The notes under the pieces are model-generated. The model searched no databases and was not told the DNA's origin. It saw only the letters and a program-made list of their open reading frames with translations. A stretch of DNA of 64,000 nt from JAKFWI01 sp031399165 (GTDB lineage Bacteria; Pseudomonadota; Alphaproteobacteria; Caulobacterales; Aquidulcibacteraceae): positions 1 through 64,000 of the forward strand of contig JANNOO010000057.1 of NCBI GenBank assembly GCA_031399165.1, written 5' to 3'. Below, in pieces: positions 1 to 7,122 of the stretch (position 1 is the first letter of the stretch; each line of letters starts with the position of its first letter). Both the position numbers and the translations under genes were made by a program.

Positions 1-76
1 CGGCGACAAAGTCCTCAAGGTGAGATGGAAACAAGCCGCCCTGATCCCGCCCCACGCCCTCCACGAACCGCTTCAT
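1..76 (-). mobile_element. N-terminal fragment of an IS1182-like transposase (cut by window edge)
   Basis: Reading the minus strand from the ATG at 76 gives 25 residues before the window ends, beginning MKRFVEG and containing FPSHLEDFVA. This matches my recollection of the N-terminus of IS1182-family DDE transposases (M-[KR]-R-F-[VI]-E-G ... LFP-LED). The catalytic domain would lie outside the window, so completeness and activity cannot be judged. The ATG overlaps by one base the stop of a 36-codon reading frame (76..186) that may be a remnant of an interrupted gene or simply the IS leader. Confidence 0.6.
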
Positions 77-201
77 CACAAGCCCCCGCGCACTTGGTTG
101 AGAGCTTGCACTGCTTCGCCGTTTTCACACAGCCTCGGCCAATCCCTGCCGTCCTTCCAGAATGTGACGATCGGCTGAATGGGCATCTGCCGCCCAGCCG
201 C

Positions 202-1365
202 TCACTCCCCCATCATCTCCCGCCCAATCAGCCAGCGCCTGATCTCACTCGTCCCCGCGCCGATCTCGTATAGCTTCGCGTCGCGCAACAACCGCCCGGT
301 CGGCGAGTCATTGACATAACCCGCCCCGCCCAGCGCCTGCACCGCTTCCAGCGCCACGCGCGTTGCGCATTCAGCGGCGTATAAAATCGCGCCCGCAGCA
401 TCCTTGCGCGCGGCCTTGCCCGCATCGCACGCTTTGGCCACCGCGTAGACATACGCGCGCGACGAGGAGAGCGCGACGTACATGTCCGCCAGCTTGCCCT
501 GCATCAGCTGGAACTCGCCGATCGGTTTGCCGAATTGCGTGCGCTGCTGCACGTAAGGCGTCACCACATCCAGCGCCGCCGCCATGATCCCGAGCGGCCC
601 GGCCGCGAGCACTGCGCGCTCGTAATCAAGCCCGCTCATCAGCACGCCGACGCCGCCGCCGACCGGCCCCATGACGTTTTCGGCGGGCACCTCGCAATCT
701 TCAAATACAAGCTCGCCCGTATCCGAACCGCGCATGCCGAGCTTATCGAGTTTCGGCGAGACCGAAAAACCCTTCATCCCCTTCTCGATCAGGAACGCGG
801 TGATGCCCTTCGGCCCCGCCGCCGGATCGGACTTGGCGTACACCACCAGCACGTCCGCGTGCGGCGCGTTGGTGATCCAGTATTTCGTACCGTTGAGGAC
901 GTAGCGATCGCCTTTTTTGTCGGCGCGCAATTTCATCGACACGACATCGCTGCCGGCGCCCGCCTCGCTCATCGCCAGCGCGCCGACATGATCGCCGGAA
1001 ATCAGCCGCTCCAGAAAATGCTTCTTCTGATCGTCATTGCCCCAGCGCCGGATCTGGTTGACGCAGAGATTGGAATGCGCCCCGTAGGACAATCCCACCG
1101 AAGCACTGGCGCGGCTGATCTCTTCCATCGCCACCACATGCTCGACATAGCCAAGCCCGGCCCCGCCCCATTCCTCCTCGACCGTGATGCCATGCAGGCC
1201 AAGCGCGCCGAGCTTGGGCCACAGATCGCGCGGAAATGTATTTGTCCTGTCGATCTCATCGGCGCGCGGCGCGATCTCCGCGGCGGCAAACCGCGCCGTC
1301 AGTTCACGGATCGCCTCGGCATTCTCGCCCAGATCAAAATCGAGCATCGGAAAGTTGCGCGCCAT
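202..1365 (-). CDS. ivd: isovaleryl-CoA dehydrogenase
   Basis: Oxidises isovaleryl-CoA to 3-methylcrotonyl-CoA in leucine breakdown, passing electrons to ETF via FAD. The 387-residue length is normal for acyl-CoA dehydrogenases. The flavin signature MSEAGAGSD lies near residue 132 and the C-terminal YEIGAGTSEIRRWLIGRE closes the fold. The catalytic base is probably Glu249 in GLDYERAVL, the position used by isovaleryl-CoA dehydrogenase rather than the later Glu of medium-chain enzymes, which supports the substrate call. The next leucine-pathway genes (methylcrotonyl-CoA carboxylase) are not in the window, although pccA is about 6 kb away. Confidence 0.92.
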   Translation of the reverse strand: MARNFPMLDFDLGENAEAIRELTARFAAAEIAPRADEIDRTNTFPRDLWPKLGALGLHGITVEEEWGGAGLGYVEHVVAMEEISRASASVGLSYGAHSNLCVNQIRRWGNDDQKKHFLERLISGDHVGALAMSEAGAGSDVVSMKLRADKKGDRYVLNGTKYWITNAPHADVLVVYAKSDPAAGPKGITAFLIEKGMKGFSVSPKLDKLGMRGSDTGELVFEDCEVPAENVMGPVGGGVGVLMSGLDYERAVLAAGPLGIMAAALDVVTPYVQQRTQFGKPIGEFQLMQGKLADMYVALSSSRAYVYAVAKACDAGKAARKDAAGAILYAAECATRVALEAVQALGGAGYVNDSPTGRLLRDAKLYEIGAGTSEIRRWLIGREMMGE

Positions 1366-1483
1366 CGGCGGAGGTTATCTTACTTGGCGCTGCGCCTCAC
1401 GGCATAAAATTCTCGGCCCGGCGGAGGCCGGGGCCCATAAGCCCAAACGTTGCAGGATAATTCCCGGCGGCTGGGATTATGGA

Positions 1484-1513
1484 CCCCGGACAAACGCTGC
1501 GCGTTTTCCGGGG
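1484..1513. repeat. palindrome in the spmX-like/ivd intergenic gap
   Basis: CCCCGGA and TCCGGGG arms, extended by CAAACGC/GCGTTTT, form an imperfect hairpin around a short loop. It has no T-run on either side, so it is more likely a REP-like palindrome than an intrinsic terminator. It lies in the 162-bp gap between two co-oriented minus-strand genes. Confidence 0.45.
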
Positions 1514-1527
1514 CCGAGAAACCCGAG

Positions 1528-2247
1528 CTAGACCGCCTCGACCGTCTTCTTCAGCAGATAATACACGCTCATCGCCACGCCGACGGCGCCGGGGGCGGCG
1601 AATACGAGGTAGGCGACGCCGTTATCGTCATCGGCGCCGGTGACGCCCATGGCGATCAGCAGCAGGCCCAATACGCCAAGCGCGGCAAGCCCCAGCACGT
1701 CGCTCTTCTGCGGCTGAGGCGGCGGCAGCGGCGTGGGAGCCCCCGGCTCAGCCGGCGCCTCGCGCGTCGGCCGCAGCAGAACGGAGGCGGCGGGGGCGAT
1801 AGTCTCGTCGGCCAGCAGCATGGCTTTTTCTGCCTCGCGGCGGCGCACCAGAACGGCGGCAAGCGAGCCGGAAGCACCGCTGACGCGCCACGTCTCCAGC
1901 GCCGCGGCTGCCTCGCCGATCCGCCCCTCGCTAACCAAAGCGAGCACGTCGCTGCGCTCCAGCGCCTCGACGCCGATCGAAAAACCGAACGAGGCGAGTG
2001 CGTCGAACTGGTTCTGCGTGAGCCCGTTCGGCACAGCCCCGCGCAATACCTGGCACACTTCTTCCAAATCTTCCTTGAGGAGAAATTCGGCTTCGGTTTC
2101 CCCAATAAGTTGTGCGGGCGCGGCATTGCTGACGTGGCCGTGGCCTAGAAGCCAACGGCCATCGCCCAAAGCCAGCGGCTCGGCGCGAAATCCCTCAAAA
2201 CGCTTAACCAGCGCGAGGCATGCGGAAGATGGTGTTGCCGCGTTCAT
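1528..2247 (-). CDS. spmX: SpmX-like degenerate GH24 muramidase with two C-terminal membrane helices
   Basis: Residues 1-150 resemble phage-type (GH24) lysozyme: FEGFRAEP, then GDGRWLLGHGH, TQNQFDALASF and a late VRRREAEKAM. A proline-rich linker (TPLPPPQPQ) and two transmembrane helices (about 177-195 and 205-228) follow. This is the architecture of Caulobacter SpmX, the stalked-pole scaffold that recruits DivJ. The GH24 Glu is kept (Glu18), but the residues aligning with the catalytic Asp and Thr are both Leu, so lysis is unlikely. The 239-residue protein is much shorter than my memory of SpmX (about 430), mostly in the linker. ATG 2247 is chosen over 2313 because the upstream stretch is basic and unlike the family. 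It could be a paralogue of SpmX. Confidence 0.68.
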   Translation of the reverse strand: MNAATPSSACLALVKRFEGFRAEPLALGDGRWLLGHGHVSNAAPAQLIGETEAEFLLKEDLEEVCQVLRGAVPNGLTQNQFDALASFGFSIGVEALERSDVLALVSEGRIGEAAAALETWRVSGASGSLAAVLVRRREAEKAMLLADETIAPAASVLLRPTREAPAEPGAPTPLPPPQPQKSDVLGLAALGVLGLLLIAMGVTGADDDNGVAYLVFAAPGAVGVAMSVYYLLKKTVEAV

Positions 2248-2323
2248 CGTTTCGAAATCTGCGCACAGGGAGCGTGCGCACCTCGAACGACGCAAATTTT
2301 GCGCCGGAGTCAATCGGCGAATG

Positions 2324-3811
2324 TCATTGAAGGATCAGTGCGGTGGCGATGCCAAGGAACGCCAAAAATCCGAGCGAGTCCGTCAACCATGTCACGAACA
2401 CCGACGACGACACCGCCGGGTCGGCGCCGAAGCGCTTCAGGCCGAGCGGCACGAGGCTGCCCGCGAACGCCGCGACGGTCAGGTTGACAACGACCGCCAG
2501 CCCGCCGGCCAGAGCGATGCGGAAATCCTGGAACCACGCGCCCGCCGCCAGCATCAGCAACGAGGCAACCACCAGCCCGTTGAGCGCGCCGGTCATTACT
2601 TCGCGGCCAACGAAGCGCGCCGCATTCATCGGCGTAAGATCACGCGCAGCGATCGCGCGCACGGCCACCGCCAATGTCTGCGTGCCGGCATTGCCGCCGA
2701 GAGAAGCCACGATCGGCATCAAGATCGCCAACTGCACCATTTTTTCGATCGAGCCCTGGAACAGCGAGATCACCGCCGACGCCGTAAACGCGGTAAACAG
2801 ATTGAGGCACAGCCACGGCGTGCGCGCGCGCATGCGGTCGAACACGCTGTCGGCTTCGCCGGCCTCACTCACGCCGGATAGTTTCAGAAGGTCTTCATCG
2901 CCTTCTTCGCGGATGACGTGCACGATATCGTCCACCGTCACCATGCCAGTGAGCCTTCCTGCTTCATCAACCACCGGCGCCGAAGCCAGGTGGTAGCGCT
3001 GGAACGCGAACGCCACCTCTTCCTGGTCCATCTCCGGCCGCACCAGCAATTGCGGCGCGGTCATTACCTCGCGCAGGGCTGTGGCGCGCTCGGCGCGCAG
3101 GATGGTCGATAGCGTGACCGCACCAACCGGCTTGAACGCAGGATCGACGACGTAGATTTCGAAAAAACTGTCCGGCAGGTCTTCGGTCGAGGCGCGCAGA
3201 TGGTCGATGGTTTCGCCGACGCTCCAGAATTCCGGCGCCGCCACGAATTCGCGCTGCATCAGGCGACCGGCGGTTTCCTCCTCGAAGGACAGGCCGGTTT
3301 CGATGGCGAGGCGGGAATCTTCAGGCGTCGCGTCCAGCACTTCGCGCAGGCGCTTGGTGTCGACGTCGGCGGCCACCGCCGCGGCGTCGTCGGTGTCCAT
3401 CTCGCCCAGCGCGTGGCCGATATAATCCGACGGCAGCAGCGCCAGCACTTCGGCGCGCTTGTCTTCCGGCAATTCGAGCAGCACCGAGCCTGGCAGCGAC
3501 CGGCCCACCAGATGGATCAGTAGCGCCAGCGTGTGGGCTGGCAGGTTCTTTAGAACGTCCGCCAGATCAGTCGGATGCAGATCGCGCAGCAGACTGCGCA
3601 GCATCGGCCAATCGCGGTCGGCGGCGGCCGCTATGACCATGGTCATGAAGTGATTATCGACGACCGGCGCTGCCTCTCCGCTGGCCGCCATCGCCTCTTG
3701 CATATCCTGAGGTGGGGCCATGGGCGCGCTCCGCGCGGAAGGAGTTTCTGGAATGGGTTCGCTGCCCCGCCCAAGAAACCCGCCCGGCGCTTTCGTCAAC
3801 CCCCCGCTCAT
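2324..3811 (-). CDS. mgtE: magnesium transporter MgtE
   Basis: Inner-membrane Mg2+ channel of 495 residues. The order is an N-terminal MgtE superhelical domain (DLHPTDLADVLKNLP near residue 78), paired CBS domains that sense cytosolic Mg2+ (SAPVVDEAGRLTGMVTVDD), a plug helix, and five transmembrane helices ending in LGIATALILQ. The transmembrane part contains the family motif region PIVASLGGNAGTQTLAVAVRA. The first 45 or so codons are Pro/Gly-rich and are partly duplicated 0.7 kb upstream, beyond the parDE cassette, so the gene seems to have been separated from its original promoter region. Confidence 0.93.
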   Translation of the reverse strand: MSGGLTKAPGGFLGRGSEPIPETPSARSAPMAPPQDMQEAMAASGEAAPVVDNHFMTMVIAAAADRDWPMLRSLLRDLHPTDLADVLKNLPAHTLALLIHLVGRSLPGSVLLELPEDKRAEVLALLPSDYIGHALGEMDTDDAAAVAADVDTKRLREVLDATPEDSRLAIETGLSFEEETAGRLMQREFVAAPEFWSVGETIDHLRASTEDLPDSFFEIYVVDPAFKPVGAVTLSTILRAERATALREVMTAPQLLVRPEMDQEEVAFAFQRYHLASAPVVDEAGRLTGMVTVDDIVHVIREEGDEDLLKLSGVSEAGEADSVFDRMRARTPWLCLNLFTAFTASAVISLFQGSIEKMVQLAILMPIVASLGGNAGTQTLAVAVRAIAARDLTPMNAARFVGREVMTGALNGLVVASLLMLAAGAWFQDFRIALAGGLAVVVNLTVAAFAGSLVPLGLKRFGADPAVSSSVFVTWLTDSLGFLAFLGIATALILQ

Positions 3812-3830
3812 GAATTCCGCGAGAGGGAGG
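3767..3830. repeat. direct repeat copy 1 (mgtE start region)
   Basis: 64-bp segment covering the mgtE start codon and its first codons, repeated in the same orientation at 4465..4528 with only a few differences. Both copies run from CCGCCCAAGAAAC through GCGCTTTCGTCAACCCC to TGAATTCCGCGAG. The copies bracket parDE, 698 bp apart. Confidence 0.9.
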
Positions 3831-3847
3831 CAGAGCGCCGCAGCGCA

Positions 3848-4144
3848 TCATTCAGGAAAGAGGATCGCGGCGTAGTCCATGGCGCCGTGCAGAATATGAA
3901 GGATAATCACCTTATCGGGTTCTTCGCGGTAGAAGATCAGATAGGAGCCATGGATCCGCCTGCGTACGCGACGGGCTTCATAGCGCGGCACGAGCGGGTA
4001 GCCTCGCGGCGCATGCGCGAGATCAAAGCATTTCACACGCAATTCTTCGACGAAACTGAAGGCGCGTTTGGGGTTGTCGCGGGCGATGTAGTCGCCGATG
4101 TCCTCGATATCACGTTCGGCCTCGAACGTGAGTTCGACGATCAT
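3848..4144 (-). CDS. parE: ParE/RelE-family toxin
   Basis: 98-residue protein with the ParE core: an N-terminal strand VELTFEAERDIEDIGDYIARDNP, the central RGYPLVPRYEARRVRRR and the terminal IIHIL-type strand (VIILHILHG). ParE toxins inhibit gyrase; other family members are ribosome-dependent RNases, so the target is inferred only. The start codon overlaps the parD stop by four bases (ATGA), as is usual in antitoxin-first operons. Confidence 0.88.
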   Translation of the reverse strand: MIVELTFEAERDIEDIGDYIARDNPKRAFSFVEELRVKCFDLAHAPRGYPLVPRYEARRVRRRIHGSYLIFYREEPDKVIILHILHGAMDYAAILFPE

Positions 4145-4398
4145 TCGCCTTGGCCGCCCATGTCGCGATATTTGGTGCTGAGGCGGGCGAATACTTCATC
4201 CGCCGGCCGCGTCCGCCCCGCATCAGCGTCCGCTAGACCGCGCCCAATCGAAGCGTCAAGCGCCGCAAGACGCGCTTCGCGATCATGAATTAGGCGGACC
4301 CCCTCGCGCAGCACTTCGCTCTTCGAATTGTAACGCCCCGTCTCGACCAATTTCGCAACGAAGGCTTCAAGCTGGTCTCCCAGGTCTGCGCTGATCAT
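4141..4398 (-). CDS. parD: ParD-family antitoxin
   Basis: 85-residue ribbon-helix-helix antitoxin. Family hallmarks are DQLEAFVAKLVETGRYNSKSEVLREGVRLIHDRE, in which GRYNSKSEVLREGVR is the dimerising RHH helix pair, followed by an acidic tail that would wrap ParE. The ATG at 4398 is preferred over 4428 because GGGAG lies seven bases upstream. It probably represses its own operon. Confidence 0.9.
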   Translation of the reverse strand: MISADLGDQLEAFVAKLVETGRYNSKSEVLREGVRLIHDREARLAALDASIGRGLADADAGRTRPADEVFARLSTKYRDMGGQGE

Positions 4399-4464
4399 GG
4401 AAAACTCCCTTCCGTACAGCCGCAGCATGCAGTTTTATCAACTATTATCAATCCAATAAGCTGG

Positions 4465-4528
4465 CCGCCCAAGAAACGCGCCCGGCGCTTTCGTCAACCC
4501 CGGCTCATGAATTCCGCGAGGAGGGAGG
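4465..4528. repeat. direct repeat copy 2 (vestigial mgtE start region)
   Basis: Second copy of the 64-bp segment at 3767..3830. It retains a minus-strand ATG (4507) equivalent to the mgtE start but runs out into parD upstream sequence. It is read as the left-over of the ancestral mgtE 5' end after parDE was inserted. Confidence 0.85.
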
Positions 4529-4591
4529 GTGCGCATCGCCACTAGGGTTCTGGCTGGGCTGCTAACCTAAGCGCGTAGAGCGCCCGAAACC

Positions 4592-4676
4592 TGGTGCGAT
4601 CGAGAGGACTCGAACCTCCACGGTGTTACCCGCTGCCACCTCAAGGCAGTGCGTCTACCAATTCCGCCACGATCGC
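4592..4676 (-). tRNA. tRNA-Leu(GAG)
   Basis: Minus-strand cloverleaf. The acceptor arm is GCGATCG/CGATCGC, the anticodon arm is CTGCC-TTGAGGT-GGCAG with anticodon GAG, the variable arm is long (class II, CGGGTAACACCG), and the T loop is TTCGAGT. CCA is encoded at 4592-4594. It reads CUC and CUU codons. Confidence 0.95.
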
Positions 4677-4733
4677 GAGGTGCGCGGGGGTAACAGAAAG
4701 CCCCGGGCGCCTCAAGGGCCGCGGGGACGCCCC

Positions 4734-4988
4734 TTACGCCGCCGCGAAGAATTCGTGAACGTCGGCGGATTCCGTGACGGTTACGGCCAGCCGCTCGCCC
4801 TGAAGGTTGATCTCGCCGCGGGCGATCGGGTGGTTGTTGGCCAGGATCCAGACCGGGTCATTCTCGCGCGCGTCCAGCGCGATCACCGCGCCGCGGCCCA
4901 TGCGCAGCAACTGGTGCATCGGCAGCACGGAGCGTCCGATCACCACCGAAATCTCCACCGCGACCGCGTGGACCTGACTTTTGGACAT
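4734..4988 (-). CDS. FliN/SpoA-family flagellar motor switch-like protein
   Basis: 84-residue SpoA-domain protein (VEISVVIGRSVLPMHQLLRMGRGAVIALD, then PVWILANNHPIARGEI). It is the size of the C-terminal domain of FliN, which forms the flagellar C-ring with FliM and FliG. No other flagellar gene lies nearby, so it is an orphan copy. Similar lone SpoA proteins occur beside lipB in related alphaproteobacteria by my recollection. The start at 4988 is chosen because the SpoA homology begins there; the longer frame to 5087 would run into lipB. Confidence 0.8.
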   Translation of the reverse strand: MSKSQVHAVAVEISVVIGRSVLPMHQLLRMGRGAVIALDARENDPVWILANNHPIARGEINLQGERLAVTVTESADVHEFFAAA

Positions 4989-5046
4989 TCCGGACCTGAC
5001 CCATCTACACTGACCAGCAAGTACGCCCTGAAACGGTTTAACGAAC

Positions 5047-5745
5047 GTGAATCCCCCCATCAGCTGGGCAGTCTCCCCCGGCCGCACGCCCTACGAAGCG
5101 GCCGTGCGCTTCATGGAAGAGCGCGCCGCGGCGATCGCCGCCGGTAAGGCCGGGGAGCTCGTCTGGCTGGTGGAGCACGATCCGATCTACACCGCTGGCA
5201 TCAGCGCCCGGCCGGAAGACCTGCTGGCGCCCAATCGCTTCCCGGTGGTCAAGACCGGACGCGGCGGCCAGTTCACCTATCACGGCCCCGGCCAGCGCGT
5301 GGCGTATGTGATGCTCGACCTGCGCCAGCGCGGGCGCGACGTATCTTGCTACGTCCGCGACCTGGAACAATGGATCATCGCGGCCCTCGCCCGGTTCAAC
5401 GTGAAGGGCGAAATCCGCCCTGGCCGCGTCGGCGTCTGGGTGGAGCGCAAAGGCCCCGGCTTCCGGCGTGAGGACAAGATCGCCGCTATTGGCGTCAAAA
5501 TCCGCCGTTGGGTGAGCTATCACGGCATCGCGCTGAACGTGGAGCCAGACCTTACGCACTTCTCAGGCGTGGTGCCGTGCGGAATATCGGACGCCGGCGT
5601 CACAAGCCTCGTTGATCTCGGTCTGCCCGTCACGATGGACGAGGCTGACCACGCGCTCAAACAGGCCTTTGAAGCCGTTTTCGGCGCCACGGCGCCCGCA
5701 CCCGCCCCAGCGCTAGAATCGCTGACGCTTTTGCAAAAGTCCTAG
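5047..5745 (+). CDS. lipB: octanoyltransferase LipB
   Basis: Transfers octanoyl from acyl carrier protein to apo-lipoyl domains of 2-oxoacid dehydrogenases, the first step of lipoate synthesis. Family motifs are GRGGQFTYHGPGQRVAY near residue 75, the catalytic Lys in KIAAIGVKIRRWVSYHGIALN, and the acyl-thioester Cys in GVVPCGISDAGVTS. At 232 residues it has the usual length. It is divergent from the FliN-like gene, with 58 bp between the starts. Confidence 0.95.
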   Translation: MNPPISWAVSPGRTPYEAAVRFMEERAAAIAAGKAGELVWLVEHDPIYTAGISARPEDLLAPNRFPVVKTGRGGQFTYHGPGQRVAYVMLDLRQRGRDVSCYVRDLEQWIIAALARFNVKGEIRPGRVGVWVERKGPGFRREDKIAAIGVKIRRWVSYHGIALNVEPDLTHFSGVVPCGISDAGVTSLVDLGLPVTMDEADHALKQAFEAVFGATAPAPAPALESLTLLQKS

Positions 5746-5812
5746 ATTGGACGGTTTTAAGTGGCGGCGGCGCGCTGAGCTGAACGCCAGGGGCGACCGC
5801 GCGCGCCGCTCC

Positions 5813-5837
5813 GGAACCGCAGCCCTCTCTGGTCGTT
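5813..5837 (+). promoter_or_regulatory. EcfG-type general stress promoter
   Basis: GGAAC at 5813-5817, sixteen bases, then CGTT at 5834-5837, an exact match to the alphaproteobacterial EcfG/SigT consensus (GGAAC-N16/17-CGTT). The transcript would begin about 5845, 28 bases before the 24-codon gene. Confidence 0.75.
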
Positions 5838-5872
5838 GATTGCCTTGAGGTAATTTCCATAGGGAGGCGCTG

Positions 5873-5947
5873 ATGAACTCGATCATTTATCTGGTTGGGC
5901 TGGTTGTTGTTGTGCTGGCCATTCTTTCGTTTGTCGGGATGCGCTGA
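5873..5947 (+). CDS. 24-residue membrane peptide
   Basis: MNSIIYLVGLVVVVLAILSF followed by VGMR: a single transmembrane helix with almost no soluble part. AGGGAGG lies seven bases upstream of the ATG, a strong ribosome site, and the stop overlaps the next ATG by one base (TGATG), implying translational coupling. It sits directly behind the EcfG-type promoter. Function is unknown; similar miniproteins precede the same partner gene in other alphaproteobacteria as I recall. Confidence 0.7.
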   Translation: MNSIIYLVGLVVVVLAILSFVGMR

Positions 5948-6621
5948 TGCCGTCGCGAATTGACTGGGCCGCGATCATCGCCGGTACGGTGTTGACGACG
6001 GCCTCAGCCCTGATCCTGCTGGCCTTTGGCGGCGCGATCGGGCTTTCAGCAACATCGCCTTATGAAGGCAGCGGGCTATCGCCCGAGCTATTCGCCATCG
6101 CCGCCGGGCTCTGGATGCTCTGGGTTCAACTGCTCAGCTTTTCGATCGGCGGCTACGTGTCAACGCGTCTGCGTGCGCGCCACCCCGACGAAAGCGAACA
6201 CGAAACCGATGTGCGCGACGGCATGCACGGCCTCCTGGTCTGGAGCGCGGGCGTTGTTGTCGCCGCCATGATTGCGTTTGTCGGCATTGGCGGCGGCGCA
6301 ACAGCGGTTCGCACTGCGGATAGTCCTCAGGACATTGTCGCCAGCGCCGGTGCTGTCGCCGCTGAACGGATCGACGAGGCCACGGCGGCCGAAGCGCGGG
6401 AAAATCCCGACGCTGCGGGCGCCAGCCAAGCCGAACGCGAAGCGGAAATCACCCGCAAGCTGACGATTATCGGCGCCTTCATTACCGCAGCATCGCTATT
6501 GGCCGGCGCCGTCGCCGCGTTCTGGGCGGCAGGCGAAGGCGGCAACCATCGAGACAAAAACATTCAGGTCAGATTCTTCGTCCTGCGTCCGCCTGGCGCG
6601 ACGAGGACCGTAAAAACGTAA
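5947..6621 (+). CDS. conserved multi-pass membrane protein, stress-operon partner
   Basis: 224 residues with four predicted membrane segments (about 10-32, 43-68, 93-113 and 175-197). The second transmembrane segment is followed by the loop RLRARHPDESEHETDVRDGMHG. Relatives in rhizobia are annotated 'PhnA-like', a name with no link to phosphonate metabolism. An Ala/Glu-rich soluble stretch lies between the third and fourth helices. It is cotranscribed with the 24-residue peptide from an EcfG-type promoter, so a role in the general stress response is inferred. Confidence 0.75.
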   Translation: MPSRIDWAAIIAGTVLTTASALILLAFGGAIGLSATSPYEGSGLSPELFAIAAGLWMLWVQLLSFSIGGYVSTRLRARHPDESEHETDVRDGMHGLLVWSAGVVVAAMIAFVGIGGGATAVRTADSPQDIVASAGAVAAERIDEATAAEARENPDAAGASQAEREAEITRKLTIIGAFITAASLLAGAVAAFWAAGEGGNHRDKNIQVRFFVLRPPGATRTVKT

Positions 6622-6624
6622 GCG

Positions 6625-6657
6625 AAAAAGATCGGCCCTGCGAAAGCGGGGCCGATC
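6625..6657 (-). terminator. intrinsic terminator of the DUF805 gene
   Basis: Perfect nine-base stem GATCGGCCC (6630-6638)/GGGCCGATC (6649-6657), with the T-run at 6629-6625 on the minus strand. The stem overlaps the DUF805 stop codon. Confidence 0.75.
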
Positions 6658-7096
6658 AGCGCTTGGGGACTCGCGCCGGTTCGGCGCCGTAGCGGTTTTC
6701 GCCCGATTGGCCCTTTGGAAAGCAAAGCGCCAACACCAGCCCCGCCAGCGCCAGCATCGCAAACCACGCGATCTCCGCCAGCGGCCTGCCGCCGGCGCCT
6801 GCCAAAGTCATTGCGATCGGCGCCAGCACCAGCACGAACAGCGCCAGTGAAATATGCGCCCGCCAGCCGATGTCATGCGCCCGCCGCGCAATCGAACGCG
6901 ACGCCGGAAACGCAAACGCGATCGAGATCAGCAGCAGCAGCGCGGCGGGCGTCGCCGCATCACCCGATGCGCCCGCGAAATGCGCCGCCGACAACAGCGC
7001 GCCAATCCAGAACCCGTAGATCGCCATCGATTCGATGATGAACTCCCGCCGGTTCACACGCCCGTCCCAGAACGGTGTTTTGAAATTGCTGCTCAT
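6656..7096 (-). CDS. DUF805 inner-membrane protein
   Basis: 146 residues, four membrane segments. Typical DUF805 features are the N-terminal WDGRVNRREFIIE, the central SIARRAHDIGW and the C-terminal GQSGENRYG. The family (E. coli YhaH/YhaI) has no settled function. Convergent with the upstream membrane-protein operon. Confidence 0.85.
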   Translation of the reverse strand: MSSNFKTPFWDGRVNRREFIIESMAIYGFWIGALLSAAHFAGASGDAATPAALLLLISIAFAFPASRSIARRAHDIGWRAHISLALFVLVLAPIAMTLAGAGGRPLAEIAWFAMLALAGLVLALCFPKGQSGENRYGAEPARVPKR

Positions 7097-7122
7097 GGCC
7101 TGCGTCTAGGCGCAAAAGCGCT

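Noticed and set aside
25..273. 82-codon plus-strand frame at the left edge
   Set aside because: It lies opposite the transposase fragment and the end of ivd, has no recognisable domain and is rich in Pro/Arg, as expected for a shadow.
4429..4464. AT-rich ACTATTATCAATCC stretch as a possible attachment or IS target
   Set aside because: No matching direct repeat other than the 64-bp mgtE copy; nothing else supports an integration site.
4677..4733. GC-rich hairpin after the FliN-like gene as a terminator
   Set aside because: The stem is interrupted and the T-run weak; not strong enough to list as a terminator.
5047..5559. Minus-strand frame opposite lipB (about 173 codons at 5038..5559)
   Set aside because: The plus frame carries the full set of LipB motifs, including the catalytic Lys and Cys; the opposite frame has none.
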